Source: Lingula anatina
Taxonomy: Eukaryota > Brachiopoda > Lingulata > Lingulida > Lingulidae
NCBI RefSeq assembly: GCF_001039355.2
Contig: NW_019775602.1
Span: 755,532 to 819,531, forward strand
DNA: 64,000 nt
Direction of reading: 5' to 3'
Below the pieces are notes generated by a model. It ran no database searches, was not told where the DNA came from, and worked only from the letters and a program-made list of their open reading frames with translations. Positions 28,282 to 40,129 of this stretch are shown here, piece after piece (positions within the stretch are counted from its first letter, which is position 1; each line of letters opens with the position of its first letter). Both the position numbers and the translations under genes were made by a program.

Positions 28282-30037
28282 GGGGACGGACGCTACATTT
28301 TTACAAGTCAATTACATTCACGTGATGAATAAAACATAATAATTGGAAAATAATTATTTTAATAAGCATAATTTTATACACATGAATTGTACTTGCAATG
28401 AAAACCTCAAAATTTCAATCAACTGTGAGCTATTTTTTTTCAAAATGTACGGTTGCATGATGCATGGCCTCATTTCTTTTGCAAATAAAAATAAAATGTT
28501 GTGTGATTAAGATCAAATCAGGGAATTCCATCAATGATTTGAAATCTCTTATTTTGATATGACAAAGACTTGACCATAAGAATGACACATAATAAAATAC
28601 CTAAAACATGTTAAGAGTGCCAAAATTTCATGACTTGGTACGTAATACACTTGGGGACGGACGCTACACCAAAACATGTCATTTTTATATCCCCATTCCA
28701 AAACATTAACTGTATTAAAATGAATACAAACAGTTCAACAAAAAATTTACAAATCAATAACAGGAGCATATCCAGAGATATTTTCTGACAGTATTACAAA
28801 TTCTCTGACATACTTTGAATAAGGGTCTCCCCCATCTCCAAATTTCTGCTTGTTTCCTTGCTTGCTTTAATTCATTTCTGTTCTAATATGCTGTTTACTC
28901 TAGGAGATCTTATTAGCCTTTCTAAAATTTTAGCTTTTCTTCTCGGTGACCTCTGAAGGGCATTATTTGCTTGTTTCAAGGCTCTCTTTTCAGTGGAGGA
29001 AGATGAAAACGGGCTTGAGTCTTTACCTTGTGGTGTTTTATCTTGTAACTGAACCCTTAGTCTCCATGCTTTACCCCTCAAGACCTCTTTCTTTTTAGCT
29101 TCTTCACTGAGTTTAATCTTTCTGTTTCTTTCTCTTTGGGCTGAAAGTATTTTTCCTTTTCTCTCTTGCTTTAGCTGCTTCTGATAAAGCACTGATCTTT
29201 GTTTATTCTCGGATTTTCTCTCTATATTTTCTCATTCTGTTAGTTTCCTTTCCTCTTTCAGCTTTTACTTATATTGGGTGATTCATTAAGTAAAGTCTCT
29301 TCTTTTCCCTTTCTTTTTTCTAAGTCTGTCCTTTTCTCTGGCAGTTTTCAAACGTGCGGGATCTTTCTTGAGTTCTTCTCGTTGTTTTCTTTTTTTTTTC
29401 AAAGCACTTTCACTTATGCCTTCCGTTTCCATGGCATTTTTTTTTTCTACATTGACTAAGTTTACCCATCCTCACCAACAATAAAAACATAAATGTTGCT
29501 CCATCATTTTTCCAAGCTCAAATGCACAAATTACAACCTATTACCTTGGATAAAATATACTGTGGCTTTTTAGTCCAAACTATAACCAAGTGATGTCACT
29601 TCGTCTCATACATGTAGCAATTTTAAAGTACACAAGTGTTGTTTCACAGCAGCAAAAACAACAACATTGTTTCATATTATAACATTGTTTTAAATGTATC
29701 CATTTATCCATTACAAGTAATGCACCAATGCGTCAGTGACAACCTTGGCCTACATTAGATAGATTATAATGAGTATTTACAAAATATACTTAATTAAAAT
29801 CCATTTCAGCATGTGTATCCTTAATAAAGCGAAAAATACAAATTGGGGATGGGCGCTACAGGTGGGGACGGACGCTACATTTGACCACTAATCAAATGGT
29901 ATATCCACAGTGTGTCGTGCTACTGGCCTTTTAGGTATATTATTTTATCATGGGTAGTGAAATGCATAAGTGCCTGAGTGTGGTTTTAAAAAAAGATTAA
30001 CTGCTATCCTTTTGCTACAGGGGGGACGGACGCTACA
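28282..30037. repeat. Five copies of GGGGACGGACGCTACA
   Basis: Exact copies at 28282-28297, 28653-28668, 29864-29879 and 30022-30037, plus a two-mismatch copy at 29845-29860, all in the same orientation. The sequence between copies is not repeated. Two lie left and three right of the degenerate ORF at 28872-29430. Confidence 0.9.
28872..29430 (-). pseudogene. Decayed copy of a multicopy basic 'KAWRLRVQLQ...KSPRRKAKI' protein
   Basis: On the minus strand an ATG near 29430 opens a very basic Lys/Arg/Glu-rich segment (KDPARLKTAREKDRLRKKK) that soon hits a stop. After a frame change a second segment (29192-28872) continues with RGKAWRLRVQLQDKT, TEKRALKQANNAL and SPRRKAKILERL. I recall this motif order from lineage-expanded uncharacterised proteins of invertebrates, thought to ride on mobile elements. 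Frame breaks and lack of splice signals indicate a pseudogene. Function unknown. Confidence 0.6.
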
Positions 30038-30724
30038 AAATTTTGTGTTAAGATGTGCTTTCAATTTTGGATTGTTGGGATTTTCAACTAAATATGGATT
30101 TGGACACAGTAAATTTTTAATGTATTGAAATACCTTTAAAAACACATTTTACTGAAGAAAAGCTATTGTCAAGCATAATATTTCCTTTCAGGGGCTCCTT
30201 GAAATCAACTATGTTAAAAACGGAAAAGTCCGTAACAGAGCTCCCTTTTAACATTCAATGGCTTTTGTCTCATATGTTACACTATATTATGCCCAACTGA
30301 TTTTCAAACAACATTATACCTCACAACTGATATCTTTAGTCAAACTAAATGCAATAAATTACAATACCAAATTACATATCCACTACCTGAAATTATTACA
30401 CAACTGCAGTGACCCTTCGTAACAGCTAAAAACGGCTGTATTTAGGGGATTCAAATTAGTATATTTTTGCCAATCTATGTCCGATTTTCAAAAAAAAAAT
30501 TTTTGATTGCTCCAACTTAGTGCCATCTTCCAGATTGGACAAAGGGTGGGCACTAGATTGGTTTTGATAATACTTAGAGGCAATGTAACATGCTCAATTT
30601 TGAAAGTGTACATCTGATTGTGAAATAGCAAACTACCGTCCAATTTGTGAAAGGGGACACCTTCCGGACCTTCATACGCACGGCAACTGACAAAGCTGAT
30701 TGACAAAAAGGAAAATTTCAAATT

Positions 30725-31060
30725 TTCAGCGAGAGATCGTTCGCAATCCGAGAGAGACCAGGAGGCAATTTTCATATTTGTTAAAGAGACTTCGTAAGCC
30801 AAAGGGCGAGACGAGAACGCAATTTTCGTATCGTCAGCGTCGCAATCCGAGTGAAACAAGAAAGCTCATACTCGTTCAGTGGCTTTCGTTTCGCGGAAGA
30901 TCGTCAGCCGGAGATTGTTCTCGATTGTTTTAACCCTCCATCCCTCTCCATTGGAATTTATAATTTTTAAAAATATTTTTCATTTCATTTGTACATTTCA
31001 AGGGACATCGTCAGCGGGAGACCGTGAACGATCTGAGCGAGACAAGAAAGCAATAATGGT
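30725..31060 (+). repeat. Degenerate repeat of a CGTCAGCG...CGCAATC(C)GAG unit
   Basis: Three related blocks (about 30725-30775, 30825-30880 and 31005-31055) share 'gtcagcg-gaga-cgt-cgaatccgagcgagacaagaaagcaa'. On the plus strand they would read as Arg/Ser/Glu-rich (SAGDRERSERDKKAI), but frames are not kept. The unit is far more GC-rich than its surroundings. Confidence 0.5.
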
Positions 31061-31999
31061 TATCTTTATTGCAGCTCTTAATATTGCTCTTTTGTTCTGT
31101 TACTGAAGTCTCTACTGTTAACAATGCTATTGTGCGCCTCAGCAAAACTACCGATCGCTATCTCACACCGAATACTGCGGTAAAGAAACAACAGCCCGAC
31201 AGTACAACTCTTAATAGATTCTCCTGTTATCTGAATGAATGGATATGACGATGTTGTTTAGCATCCTAAACTAACTGTACTGATCGTTATCCTACACCTT
31301 GGGCCGCACACGTAGTGCTCAGGTAAAGGTACGCTAGGGCAACATTGCCGACTGTTAGATCTTTATAAGGGCGAGAATAGCCCGGTGGCCGATTTTAAGG
31401 TGTACGAAATTCACGAAATCAAGATAGCGCAAAATTGCTTACTGGCCGGAATTCATGGTCCAGAAAAAACTCCAGACGGCCGATTTTAAGATCGTTCGAA
31501 ATTCAAGAGCCGTTCGAAATTCATGGCACTTTACCGTATATATATAAATATATTATAGCTTATCCATAAATGATAACTACTCTTAAAATGTTTGAAAAAT
31601 GAAATAACAAATTAAAATGTTGATTCTGTCAGAAGTTAAAATAAGTTCTCTGGTGGGAAAAACATTTTTTCAGTATTTTAGAATGAGGTCTTTGAATTGA
31701 ATTTCACCTTTCTTTAAAGAAAGAACAGTGGTCAGGCAAGTATAAAAATGGCCTTTATAATGCAAAATTTAACATTCAGTTTCTAATTATTTTTTGTAAA
31801 ACTTCCACTTTGTGTGATCAATAAATGCAAATATCATCTTCAGGTTTCAAAGTTCTTTATTCAGTATGTCTTTATTCCTTATAACCCCTCATCGTCATCA
31901 TACAAATTAGTCTGTAGAACATATAATTTGATTAAACTTGCTTATTAGACACGAGCATTAGCTACTCTTAAATTGTGGAAATCTATTCTTTTTTTACCA

Positions 32000-32610
32000 A
32001 ATGAAAAAAAAAAAAAAAAAGCATTGGGTATTGGTATGGCATGTGGAAAAATTTATGATTGACCCCAGGATAACCCTTAATGATGTTGTTTTTATTGCTT
32101 TGCAATAACCTAGAGCGATTAGAGAGTGCTTAATGTGTGCTCGGCTTCTGGTAGCTTTTTCACTTTGTTTTTAGTTTAGCTGATAACAGATCATATCATA
32201 CAAAATCATTTTCATTAGGTGTAATCTAATTGCTTTACGATAGTCTTCGCCAGTTGGAGAGCAAGATGGTAAAATGGGAGTGCATTTTTATTTGAGTACA
32301 AATGTTGAATTTTGAACCACCTTTACTGGAGAAAGAGCAAGAGTGAGCGAGAGGGACTAGTGGGTTATGAGTGGACAGACAGCAGCAGAACATAATACCA
32401 AACACTTTACCAAATTTGTAGATAATGTTTATTTTTAATATAACTGATACATCTTTATTTTAAACAAAATGTATAAATTGTTCCCCCCCCCCCCCCAATG
32501 TTCTTATCAAAATATTACAGACAATAGTATTATTAAAACCTCACAGACAAACCAAATGTATCTCTTAATTATGACACTTTTTACACCATTTTGATCTTTT
32601 GGGATAATAA
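32000..32610. repeat. Dispersed direct repeat, copy 1
   Basis: Shares several long collinear matches with 39090-39500, for example GCATTGGGTATTGG, GACAATAGTATT, and the 3' stretch around CACCATTTTGATCTTTTGGG. Left of the ependymin-related gene. Confidence 0.8.
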
Positions 32611-33419
32611 CACCCAAGCCCAATATAGAGATGCAACTGAGGTCACAGGCATACTCTTAAAAATATTTAGTGCACAGATTGCTAACTACTTCACTTAGTT
32701 ATTCTTTGTGTACACTTCTTGAATATATAAACATACATGTTTATAAGTAGCAATAAGCTCAAAAAACCAAAAAAAAAAAAAAACAAACTTAGAACACTCA
32801 GTCTGTTAATTCATCACTGTGACATTCACTTTCGCATTCCTTTATAGTAACTTCTTGGATATGGATATGTGCTCGTAGCCTCGTAGGTTTGACATTCACA
32901 ACAAAATTTTAAGTATTTCATAATTTTAGGAACTGTTAGAAATTTAAAACTTATCAGATGCCACAAAATCATTCAATGTTGTGTGAAAATTGGGAATGTC
33001 ACGAGTGAACAACAAAACTATGCATGATATTTCAGAGAAGCTTATAATATTGGAAAAAAAAGTTTACATCAGCTATGCAGCAATAATTCTTAAGAATTTG
33101 GTACACTTATGATAAAAAAATATGTGGACAGGTGTCTAATGAACAGTCCTCTGATAGTTTTCTGTTAGAAGTGAAGTGCTCAGTGATCCTTAGAAATGTT
33201 ATCATGCCATCAGACATTTTAGAACAGACGGATGTCCATGCTGCTGTCCTGAAAGACAAAATTGAAGGAAATTTTGAAGGAACTTTAACACTCTTTGTTA
33301 TCCCTGTATTGTCAGTGTTGTTTCATTGCAAAAGTTGTCAAATTAAAGATGTGCGCATCTGTAATTGCATGCCCCCTTGTGTGTGTGTGTGCGTGCACAC
33401 CCACACACACATACATGTA

Positions 33420-33491
33420 ATTTGGTTATGTAGACCTAATAAGTTGTGTGCGTGCACACCCACACACATAATTAGGTCTACATAACCAAAT
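33420..33491. repeat. Perfect 21-bp inverted repeat (hairpin)
   Basis: Arms 33420-33440 and 33471-33491 (ATTTGGTTATGTAGACC and complement) are exact, with a 30-bp GT/CA-rich loop that itself can pair (GTGTGTGCGTGCACAC). Confidence 0.85.
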
Positions 33492-33807
33492 TGTTTGATA
33501 TGTAGTGTGAGTTGGTCTTCGACAAAATCTTGGATAAAATACTTCACATTTCCATAGACAATATTAGAATATCTGTACAGGGATGAAAATTTACTATCCT
33601 GGACAAAATACGACATTTAAGATCATACATGATACTTATAAAACACAAGCTGAAATATTTTCATACTGTAAGCTTACAGTCAACCTGGACACAGGCCTTC
33701 ATCAGACTGATGTCAGCAGATATTGTTACTAACTGACCGCATTTTTGAAAATTATCATACGTATAAGACCCAACTACCAAGCTAATGAACATTATTGCTA
33801 ACAATGG

Positions 33808-36800
33808 TCAAGAGTTTACCTTGTCCTTCTCATCTGCCTCCTTTGCTTTCTGGCAGCTTGCAGGCAAGGAAAAGACACTGGGGTCCTTGATTCCTGCTGA
33901 AACATTAGTCACTCCTTGCACCGACATCATGCCAACTGAAAGTTCATCAGAAAAAAAAAACGTTATTTAACTAGCAGAGATGAAATTGGGGCTTACAGGG
34001 CTCGGCATTGGAACCTGTCCGCCTTTGCAAAAAACAAAAAGTCTCTAGCATTTACAGTTCCAGAATTAGAGAGAGTTTTCAGTTTCGGTATCTAATGGCT
34101 GCTTCTCCCATGAAAATGCACCGATTGACCCCAAACTCCCAAAGATGAAAGGAGTTCCTGATTGTAACCCCTCACTATAATATGAGAGCTTAGGTCTGCG
34201 TAGTTTCTGAAAATTGGTACAAAAATATTTTTTGTAGAAATTTCCAATTTTTTTAAAATTTTGGCCCATTTGACCTTGAAATAAAGGTCTAAAGTCAAAT
34301 CCAAGGGCATATTTGGAATCTCCACATGACTTTTGGTCAGACTTCTGAAGTAATTTTCCCCACAGTTCCTTTAAACAGGGGGTTTAAGTTGAGATTATAT
34401 GTGACCTAAATCAAAGAGATGGGGACACAGGTCCTTGCAGTCTAGGAGGAGAAGCGATAACGGTGACTTGTATCCCACATCACCCTGCGGAGCCAACGGA
34501 GCCGGCGGAGCTGTACGAGAAGGGTTTAACTAAAACCATGAGAACTGCCAGCATACACGCTGGTGGTACTAATTAATCACTGATAAGGACAAATAAGGCA
34601 AACATGGGGTCAGATGATTTTGAGCATGGATCACCCTACCCCATTTCTTCTTATTATTTTTTTTGGGGGGGTGGGGGGTGGGGGAGGTGTGGGGAGGAGA
34701 TGATAACATAACACCCCATGTCAAATGCACAAGTTTTCACCCCCAGAAAAGTGCCACTTTTCTCTTAGGCTCTGACTGGCATTCTCAAGGTTATCAAAGA
34801 TAATGCAGCCCTACCTCCTTTAGCTGATCCTTGGAACGTGCTGCCAATGGGAACACAGTCTTTGGCAGTGACTTGTGTGTAAGACGTCCCCATGAGAGAG
34901 CTGGAGTTCATGAAGATGGCCCAGTTGTTGACTTTAATGCTATCGTCACCAAGTCCCAACACAGCACTGCCCATGAATTTGGAAGTCTCTGTGATTATAT
35001 AGAATAATGATTTTCACTCACTTTGCAAATATGTTAAACTGGTGAAAGAATTTTTTTGTTAACAAATACTTTTCCCCCACTGTTTTCCTTTGCTGATAAT
35101 AAAATATTAATATAAATTATAATTCAATTATTAGATAATCAGACATTTCAAAATTATGATCTGTGAAAAGATTGCATCTTTTTAAAAATAAATGCTTATT
35201 TCAGCTTTTTTTTAAATAAATGGCAATGCTTCTATAACATTTTAGTTATTATAAGACTTATGAAAAATTGTGTACTGAAATAAATATGAAAGAGTCCCAA
35301 ACTCCTCTTATTTCTTTAATAATTCAAAATAGAGCACAGATTTAAGCTGTCAGGGTCAAAGGTAAAGGCCAAAGGTTATACACACTAGGGATGCAGCCCA
35401 TCCATGGTTGTGTCAGCTTGCTCTTAACACATGGTCCACCATTGGTGATCTGGTATTGTACGCCCTGCAAGAAAAATTATTAAAGATGCATACAAAGTCA
35501 ATTTTTTGTCACAAAAATCAACCAAATGCCAGCATATAGTTTCAAGTAGTATAACTAAGAGAATTGCTAAAAGGCATTGTTTAATTTTACCCGAAAATGA
35601 TGTTTGAATTGAATTTCCTGCTGGCATTCTAAGGTGTATGTCAATGGGGCATAAAAGTAGGTCACGAAAGTAGGTTAAATTTCCAACCAAAAATTTAAAG
35701 AAAAGAGCAGTCTAAAGGTCTTTTATGGCTGATAGAGGGATCTATTCAGTGTATCCCTTGGCATGTCGAATAGTAGAAGTGGTTTACATGTGTTACTGGG
35801 AATCCACGCTCCACCGATGCTCAGTTCGTATGTACCTTTAAGATGACTGATGAGGTTTTTGAAAATAAGTCCATAAATACAACAACAATGAGCTAGTTGG
35901 GGACGCTTAAATATTCACCAGCTTTTTTCGGTAACTTCATGTAATGTCCTTGTTTATAGTTAGTAATTCCTTATAATCGTTGTGTAAAGTCTAAAGAGGT
36001 AAAGAAGTCTTAACCACTGGTATAATATTGTAGTAAAGATCTATCTTACTGCTTTAAAATCCTGTAGCAATTGGAAAGTTCCCTGTTGTTGGTCATAGTA
36101 CCACTGACCTCTATGAGCCACTTTTTTAAGATTAGCATCCATGGACAGCGTCATGATTTGCTGATAAAAGAGAATAAATGGGATGATATTAATAATCGTG
36201 AAAGTATTATTGACTAGAATACATTTTGATATATCACCTTATATTTGGACCCCTCTTAACTGGTACAGTGTAGAATAAATAGGTTTGAACAATTTTAATT
36301 GTTCAAACCTATACATAACCTATTGTATATATAACATTTCAAAATGTTATATATACAATACTAGGTATATTGGAAAACCATTTTAATGAACTGATATATA
36401 TATACATATCAAATAAATTTGTGATTAAAAGATGTTAACTGATAGCAGAATAGTTCTTTATATTATTGTTATTTTGTTTATAATCCCTGAGATAGAATTA
36501 ACCTCTGTACTTGCTGTATTATGTGAAAAGTTGGGCATTTAACTATGGAAGCCCCTTGCCCCCCTCCCCCACCCCCCACCCCCNNNNNNNNNNNNNNNNN
36601 NNNNNNNNNNNNNNNNNNNNNNNNNNNNNNNNNNNNNNNNNNNNNNNNNNNNNNNNNNNNNNNNNNNNNNNNNNNNNNNNNNNNNNNNNNNNNNNNNNNN
36701 NNNNNNNNNNNNNNNNNNNNNNNNNNNNNNNNNNNNNNNNNNNNNNNNNNNNNNNNNNNNNNNNNNNNNNNNNNNNNNNNNNNNNNNNNNNNNNNNNNNN

Positions 36801-37819
36801 NNNNNNNNNNNNNNNNNNNNNNNNNNNNNNNNNNNNNNNNNNNNNNNNNNNNNNNNNNNNNNNNNNNNNNNNNNNNNNNNNNNNNNNNNNNNNNNNNNNN
36901 NNNNNNNNNNNNNNNNNNNNNNNNNNNNNNNNNNNNNNNNNNNNNNNNNNNNNNNNNNNNNNNNNNNNNNNNNNNNNNNNNNNNNNNNNNNNNNNNNNNN
37001 NNNNNNNNNNNNNNNNNNNNNNNNNNNNNNNNNNNNNNNNNNNNNNNNNNNNNNNNNNNNNNNNNNNNNNNNNNNNNNNNNNNNNNNNNNNNNNNNNNNN
37101 NNNNNNNNNNNNNNNNNNNNNNNNNNNNNNNNNNNNNNNNNNNNNNNNNNNNNNNNNCTACTTGGTGCAGGTGACATTTGACCATATACTACCCCCAACT
37201 TAGGGTGCTTTCCCAGAGATTTAGATCGATCTAAAGATTAAGTTTTAGATCGACCTAACTCCCTGGGGGTTTACGCTAAATTGCAGTCAGCCGAGCGGGC
37301 ACCATAGTTAATTACCCCCTTACAGCTTTTAGTAGGCAGGACAGACGCTTAAGCCGGCCAAGCTGACAGTAATCTAGTGAGACTCCCAACAGGGATAGAT
37401 CGATCTAAAAATCTATGGAAATGGAGTGTAACCCTAATTACCTAGCTGTACTAATCGTGTACCCGCAGCTACACCATAATCATATGGGGCCCCCGACTTC
37501 CATTCCTGTGACGCCAGCTTTAGCTAGTGAACGGCATCGTCATAAACTTTATGATAAAGGCTGCTAGCGAAGCGGAAACGTGAGATTGTTAATATTCGGG
37601 TCAATTTTAATGAAAAAAAAATATTTGTAAACAATATTTCTTATATAATCTTTATCCTACCGCGGCCCTGTGCCCTTGACCTGCGACGTTCTGTCCCTGG
37701 CTTTGAGCGACATTTCCTTCCCATTGCGGCGGTGTACAGCATGGCTGGGGAGGCTGGGACATAGCAGGAACCACGATGATCAAGACGCTGAATACTGCGA
37801 TGGCGGTCTTCATCTTCAT
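33808..37819 (-). CDS. EPDR1: Ependymin-related secreted protein
   Basis: Five exons on the minus strand: 37819-37661, 36160-36050, 35464-35386, 34988-34815, 33935-33808, 216 residues plus TGA. The start ATG opens a clear signal peptide (TAIAVFSVLIIVVPAMS) followed by CCTPPQWEG, the usual start of invertebrate ependymin-related proteins. Later landmarks are QWYYDQQQGTFQLLQDF, VNNWAIF, CVPIGSTF and GIKDPSVFSLPASC. Family members are small secreted lipid-binding beta proteins with conserved Cys; known roles include cell adhesion, shell or regeneration biology and lysosome-linked functions in vertebrates. The first intron contains an N gap. The stop follows EKDKVNS; a donor-like site (aag|gtaaac) just before it could allow an alternative end. 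Confidence 0.93.
35670..35845. repeat. Interspersed repeat related to 53340-53510
   Basis: Collinear diverged match including 'gagcagt-taaag-tcttttatg', 'agtagaagtggtt' and 'tatgtacctt'. It lies in an intron of the ependymin-related gene. Confidence 0.65.
36279..36360. repeat. Two adjacent AT-rich hairpins
   Basis: 36279-36312 is a 34-bp palindrome (arms ATAGGTTTGAACAATT). 36321-36360 is a second one with arms TATTGTATATATAACATTT. Both are in an ependymin-gene intron. Confidence 0.85.
36584..37157. other. Assembly gap (574 N)
   Basis: Directly preceded by a C-rich run (cccccaccccccaccccc), a likely cause of sequencing failure. It lies in intron 1 of the ependymin-related gene, so no coding sequence seems lost. 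Confidence 0.95.
37202..37430. repeat. Foldback element
   Basis: Ends contain inverted AGATCGATCTAAA-type motifs; inner arms pair ATTGCAGTCAG with CTGACAGTAAT. The layout (outer GATCGAT, then GTGAGACTCCC) resembles the element at 950-1165. Confidence 0.55.
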
Positions 37820-40129
37820 TAAATTCGACTCTTGTCACTGTCAGGAGCGTCGATTCTTAACTGCTGTGGTTATTAGTGTCACCGTTTTTTATAGGTTGAG
37901 GTAGTTTCGCAATGCCGGGCAGCTGATCCGTGCTTGTGAACAGAAGGTTAGTCGAGAATGAGTCGGATTTATTTTGAACGCACTGTCAGATCTCGCTTGT
38001 TTACCAGTGGAGATAACTGTAACACTACATGCCGGTCTCATGACTCTGGGCCGTACTCTCCTGACAGCTGCCTCTTTTTCAATGTTTATTTCTCCGAATC
38101 GATAAGACTGTTTGGCATTTTGTGTAAATAATTAAATAGAGTTGTTCAAAGTATTACAGGCTTTATATTTAGATATTGTGTAACATGCCAGTGAGCATGA
38201 TACAAGCTCTTTATTTGGAGCTATAAAAAATTGGGTACACAAAAGATTAATTGATATTATAAATAATAATTAGATTAATAAATAACAATTTATAGAAATT
38301 AAAGCATGATATGACAATGACAGATAATTTTAATTATAAATGTTTTTCAGAAGGTATTATGATTTAAAATACCATGTAAGAAAAAAAGGTGGCAAAAAAG
38401 TAGAAATCTTAAAATGGTATTAATTTATATTAGTACATTAATTAATTCTTATATTAGTACATTAACTAATTGTCACCTTTTTTTTATTCTTTCGCTGATT
38501 TTTCCTGGTCATTTCATAGATATCAGTGAATAATTAAATACGTGAAAAAAAAGAAATAATTACAATATTTTAATATTTACCATATTTATTTTTCAAATTG
38601 TAAAACTGCTATATAGAAGCTTGATCTGTGGGGTAAGTGTCATATAATAAGCTCATGCTATATATTCTAGCACATGGATATCATATATTGGGCTTTGATG
38701 AAAGGGATTGCTTGTCTTTAGTCTGTTGTCATGGTTATGGGAGGGGGGGGGGCAGGCCTACAGTGGAAAAACAAACATAAGTGGTTCTTCTGGAGAGGAT
38801 AAAAAACAAGTTTTATTCTTCTTTTGCAATTTAAAGGTCAACATAAAATATGTATTTAGATTATTGTAATTAATTTATGCTAATTTATGCATTGATAGAG
38901 CATGTCTCTATGGATAACAATTTTTCTTTTAGCCCAAGGAACATTCATCACAAGTTGGACATTTGTACTATAAAATGCAGCATTTGACCCCTCAACAAGC
39001 CTCTACTAGTTTCAAAGTACGTACTAGCTAGGATTGTGAGGAAATCTTCAATTGAGGAAATCTATAAATATTTTTTCATCTAATAAGAAAAAGGCATTGG
39101 GTATTGGCATGGTATGTGGAAAATTTTTAATCTAATTGCTCTACTTCAGTCTTCATGTTCAGAAATTGGAGAGCTAGACTGTAAAATGGGTGTGTTTTCT
39201 GTACAAATGTTGGATTTTGAACCATCTTTACTGGAAAAATAGCTAGAGTGAGTAAGAGAGTATGCTATGTTAGTAATTTGTGGACAGATAGCAGCTCATA
39301 ATACCAAACACACAACTAAGTTTCAAGAAAATGTTTATTTTTATATAACTGATACATCTTTATATGAAACAAAAATGTATCACTTGTTTCCCCCCAAATT
39401 TTCTTATCAAAATATCACAGACAATAGTATTGTTAAAACCTCACTGACAAAGCTCTTATGACACTTTTTACACCATTTTGATCTTTTGGGATAATATAAT
39501 TTGTATAAATCTCGACTGCAAAAAATTTTTACTGCTGATGCAGTGATCTTCTTAAAAATAAATTTGCCAGTGCTGCAAGGCAAAATGCGTGATTTGACAC
39601 CAGATATCACTGAATTTCCTTTTTATTTTTTTTCAAGACCGGCTATTCAATTATAAATGTTTCCTTTATTCAAAAATATTTTATGAAAAAAAATTATTGA
39701 TTCACTTATATCTATTTCCTTCATCAGCTGACTTTATAATATTTGAATTACAAACACAGAAATGTTAAATATGGATTCGTTTTTTCTTATCAAACATCAA
39801 AGCAGTCAATAATCCTGAATATCAAATGATATTGTTTCTGGAATGTTTACCACATTGTTCTCAGCTGGAATTCGAATTTCAGTGTCACATGATCTTGTAA
39901 CGGAACAACTGATTGGTCAAGTCAGGGACCTTGACCCAGACTGTCACTGGTCAACTCACTTAATTAAGCAAGCAAATACTTGACTTGTACATCCAGTGCT
40001 TGTGGATAAAAACTCAATTTTTTTTCTGGACAATTTTTGTCATACTCTCCATTGCATGATGTTGACTTTGTCAGTGGTTTCTTAGAGACCCCCCCTGCCC
40101 AAATCCCCCCCCCCCCCCAACCTCCTCAG
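37820..40129. other. Intergenic region between the ependymin-related gene and INTS6
   Basis: Contains the promoter side of the ependymin-related gene and the INTS6 3' UTR. Apart from the duplicated block at 39090-39500 I see only AT-rich sequence and a C-run at 40090-40120. TTTATT (AATAAA on the minus strand) occurs near 39662, a possible INTS6 polyadenylation site. Confidence 0.6.
39090..39500. repeat. Dispersed direct repeat, copy 2
   Basis: Counterpart of 32000-32610, in the same orientation and missing some internal blocks. It lies right of the ependymin-related gene. Confidence 0.8.

Larger units (their letters stand above)
27999..33807. other. Intron/intergenic region between ATP6V1A exon 2 and the ependymin-related gene
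   Basis: No conserved host exon recognised. It should contain the first coding exon and promoter of ATP6V1A. It holds five copies of a 16-bp motif, a decayed multicopy ORF (28872-29430), a degenerate tandem repeat (30725-31060), a half-copy of the foldback arm (33661-33730) and one copy of a duplicated block (32000-32610). Confidence 0.6.

Noticed and set aside
33132-33485. 117-codon plus-strand open frame
   Set aside because: Start looks protein-like (SNEQSSDSFLLEV) but it runs into a GT/CA microsatellite and has no recognisable domain.
36478-37203. Open frames of over 200 codons on both strands
   Set aside because: They consist almost entirely of the N gap.
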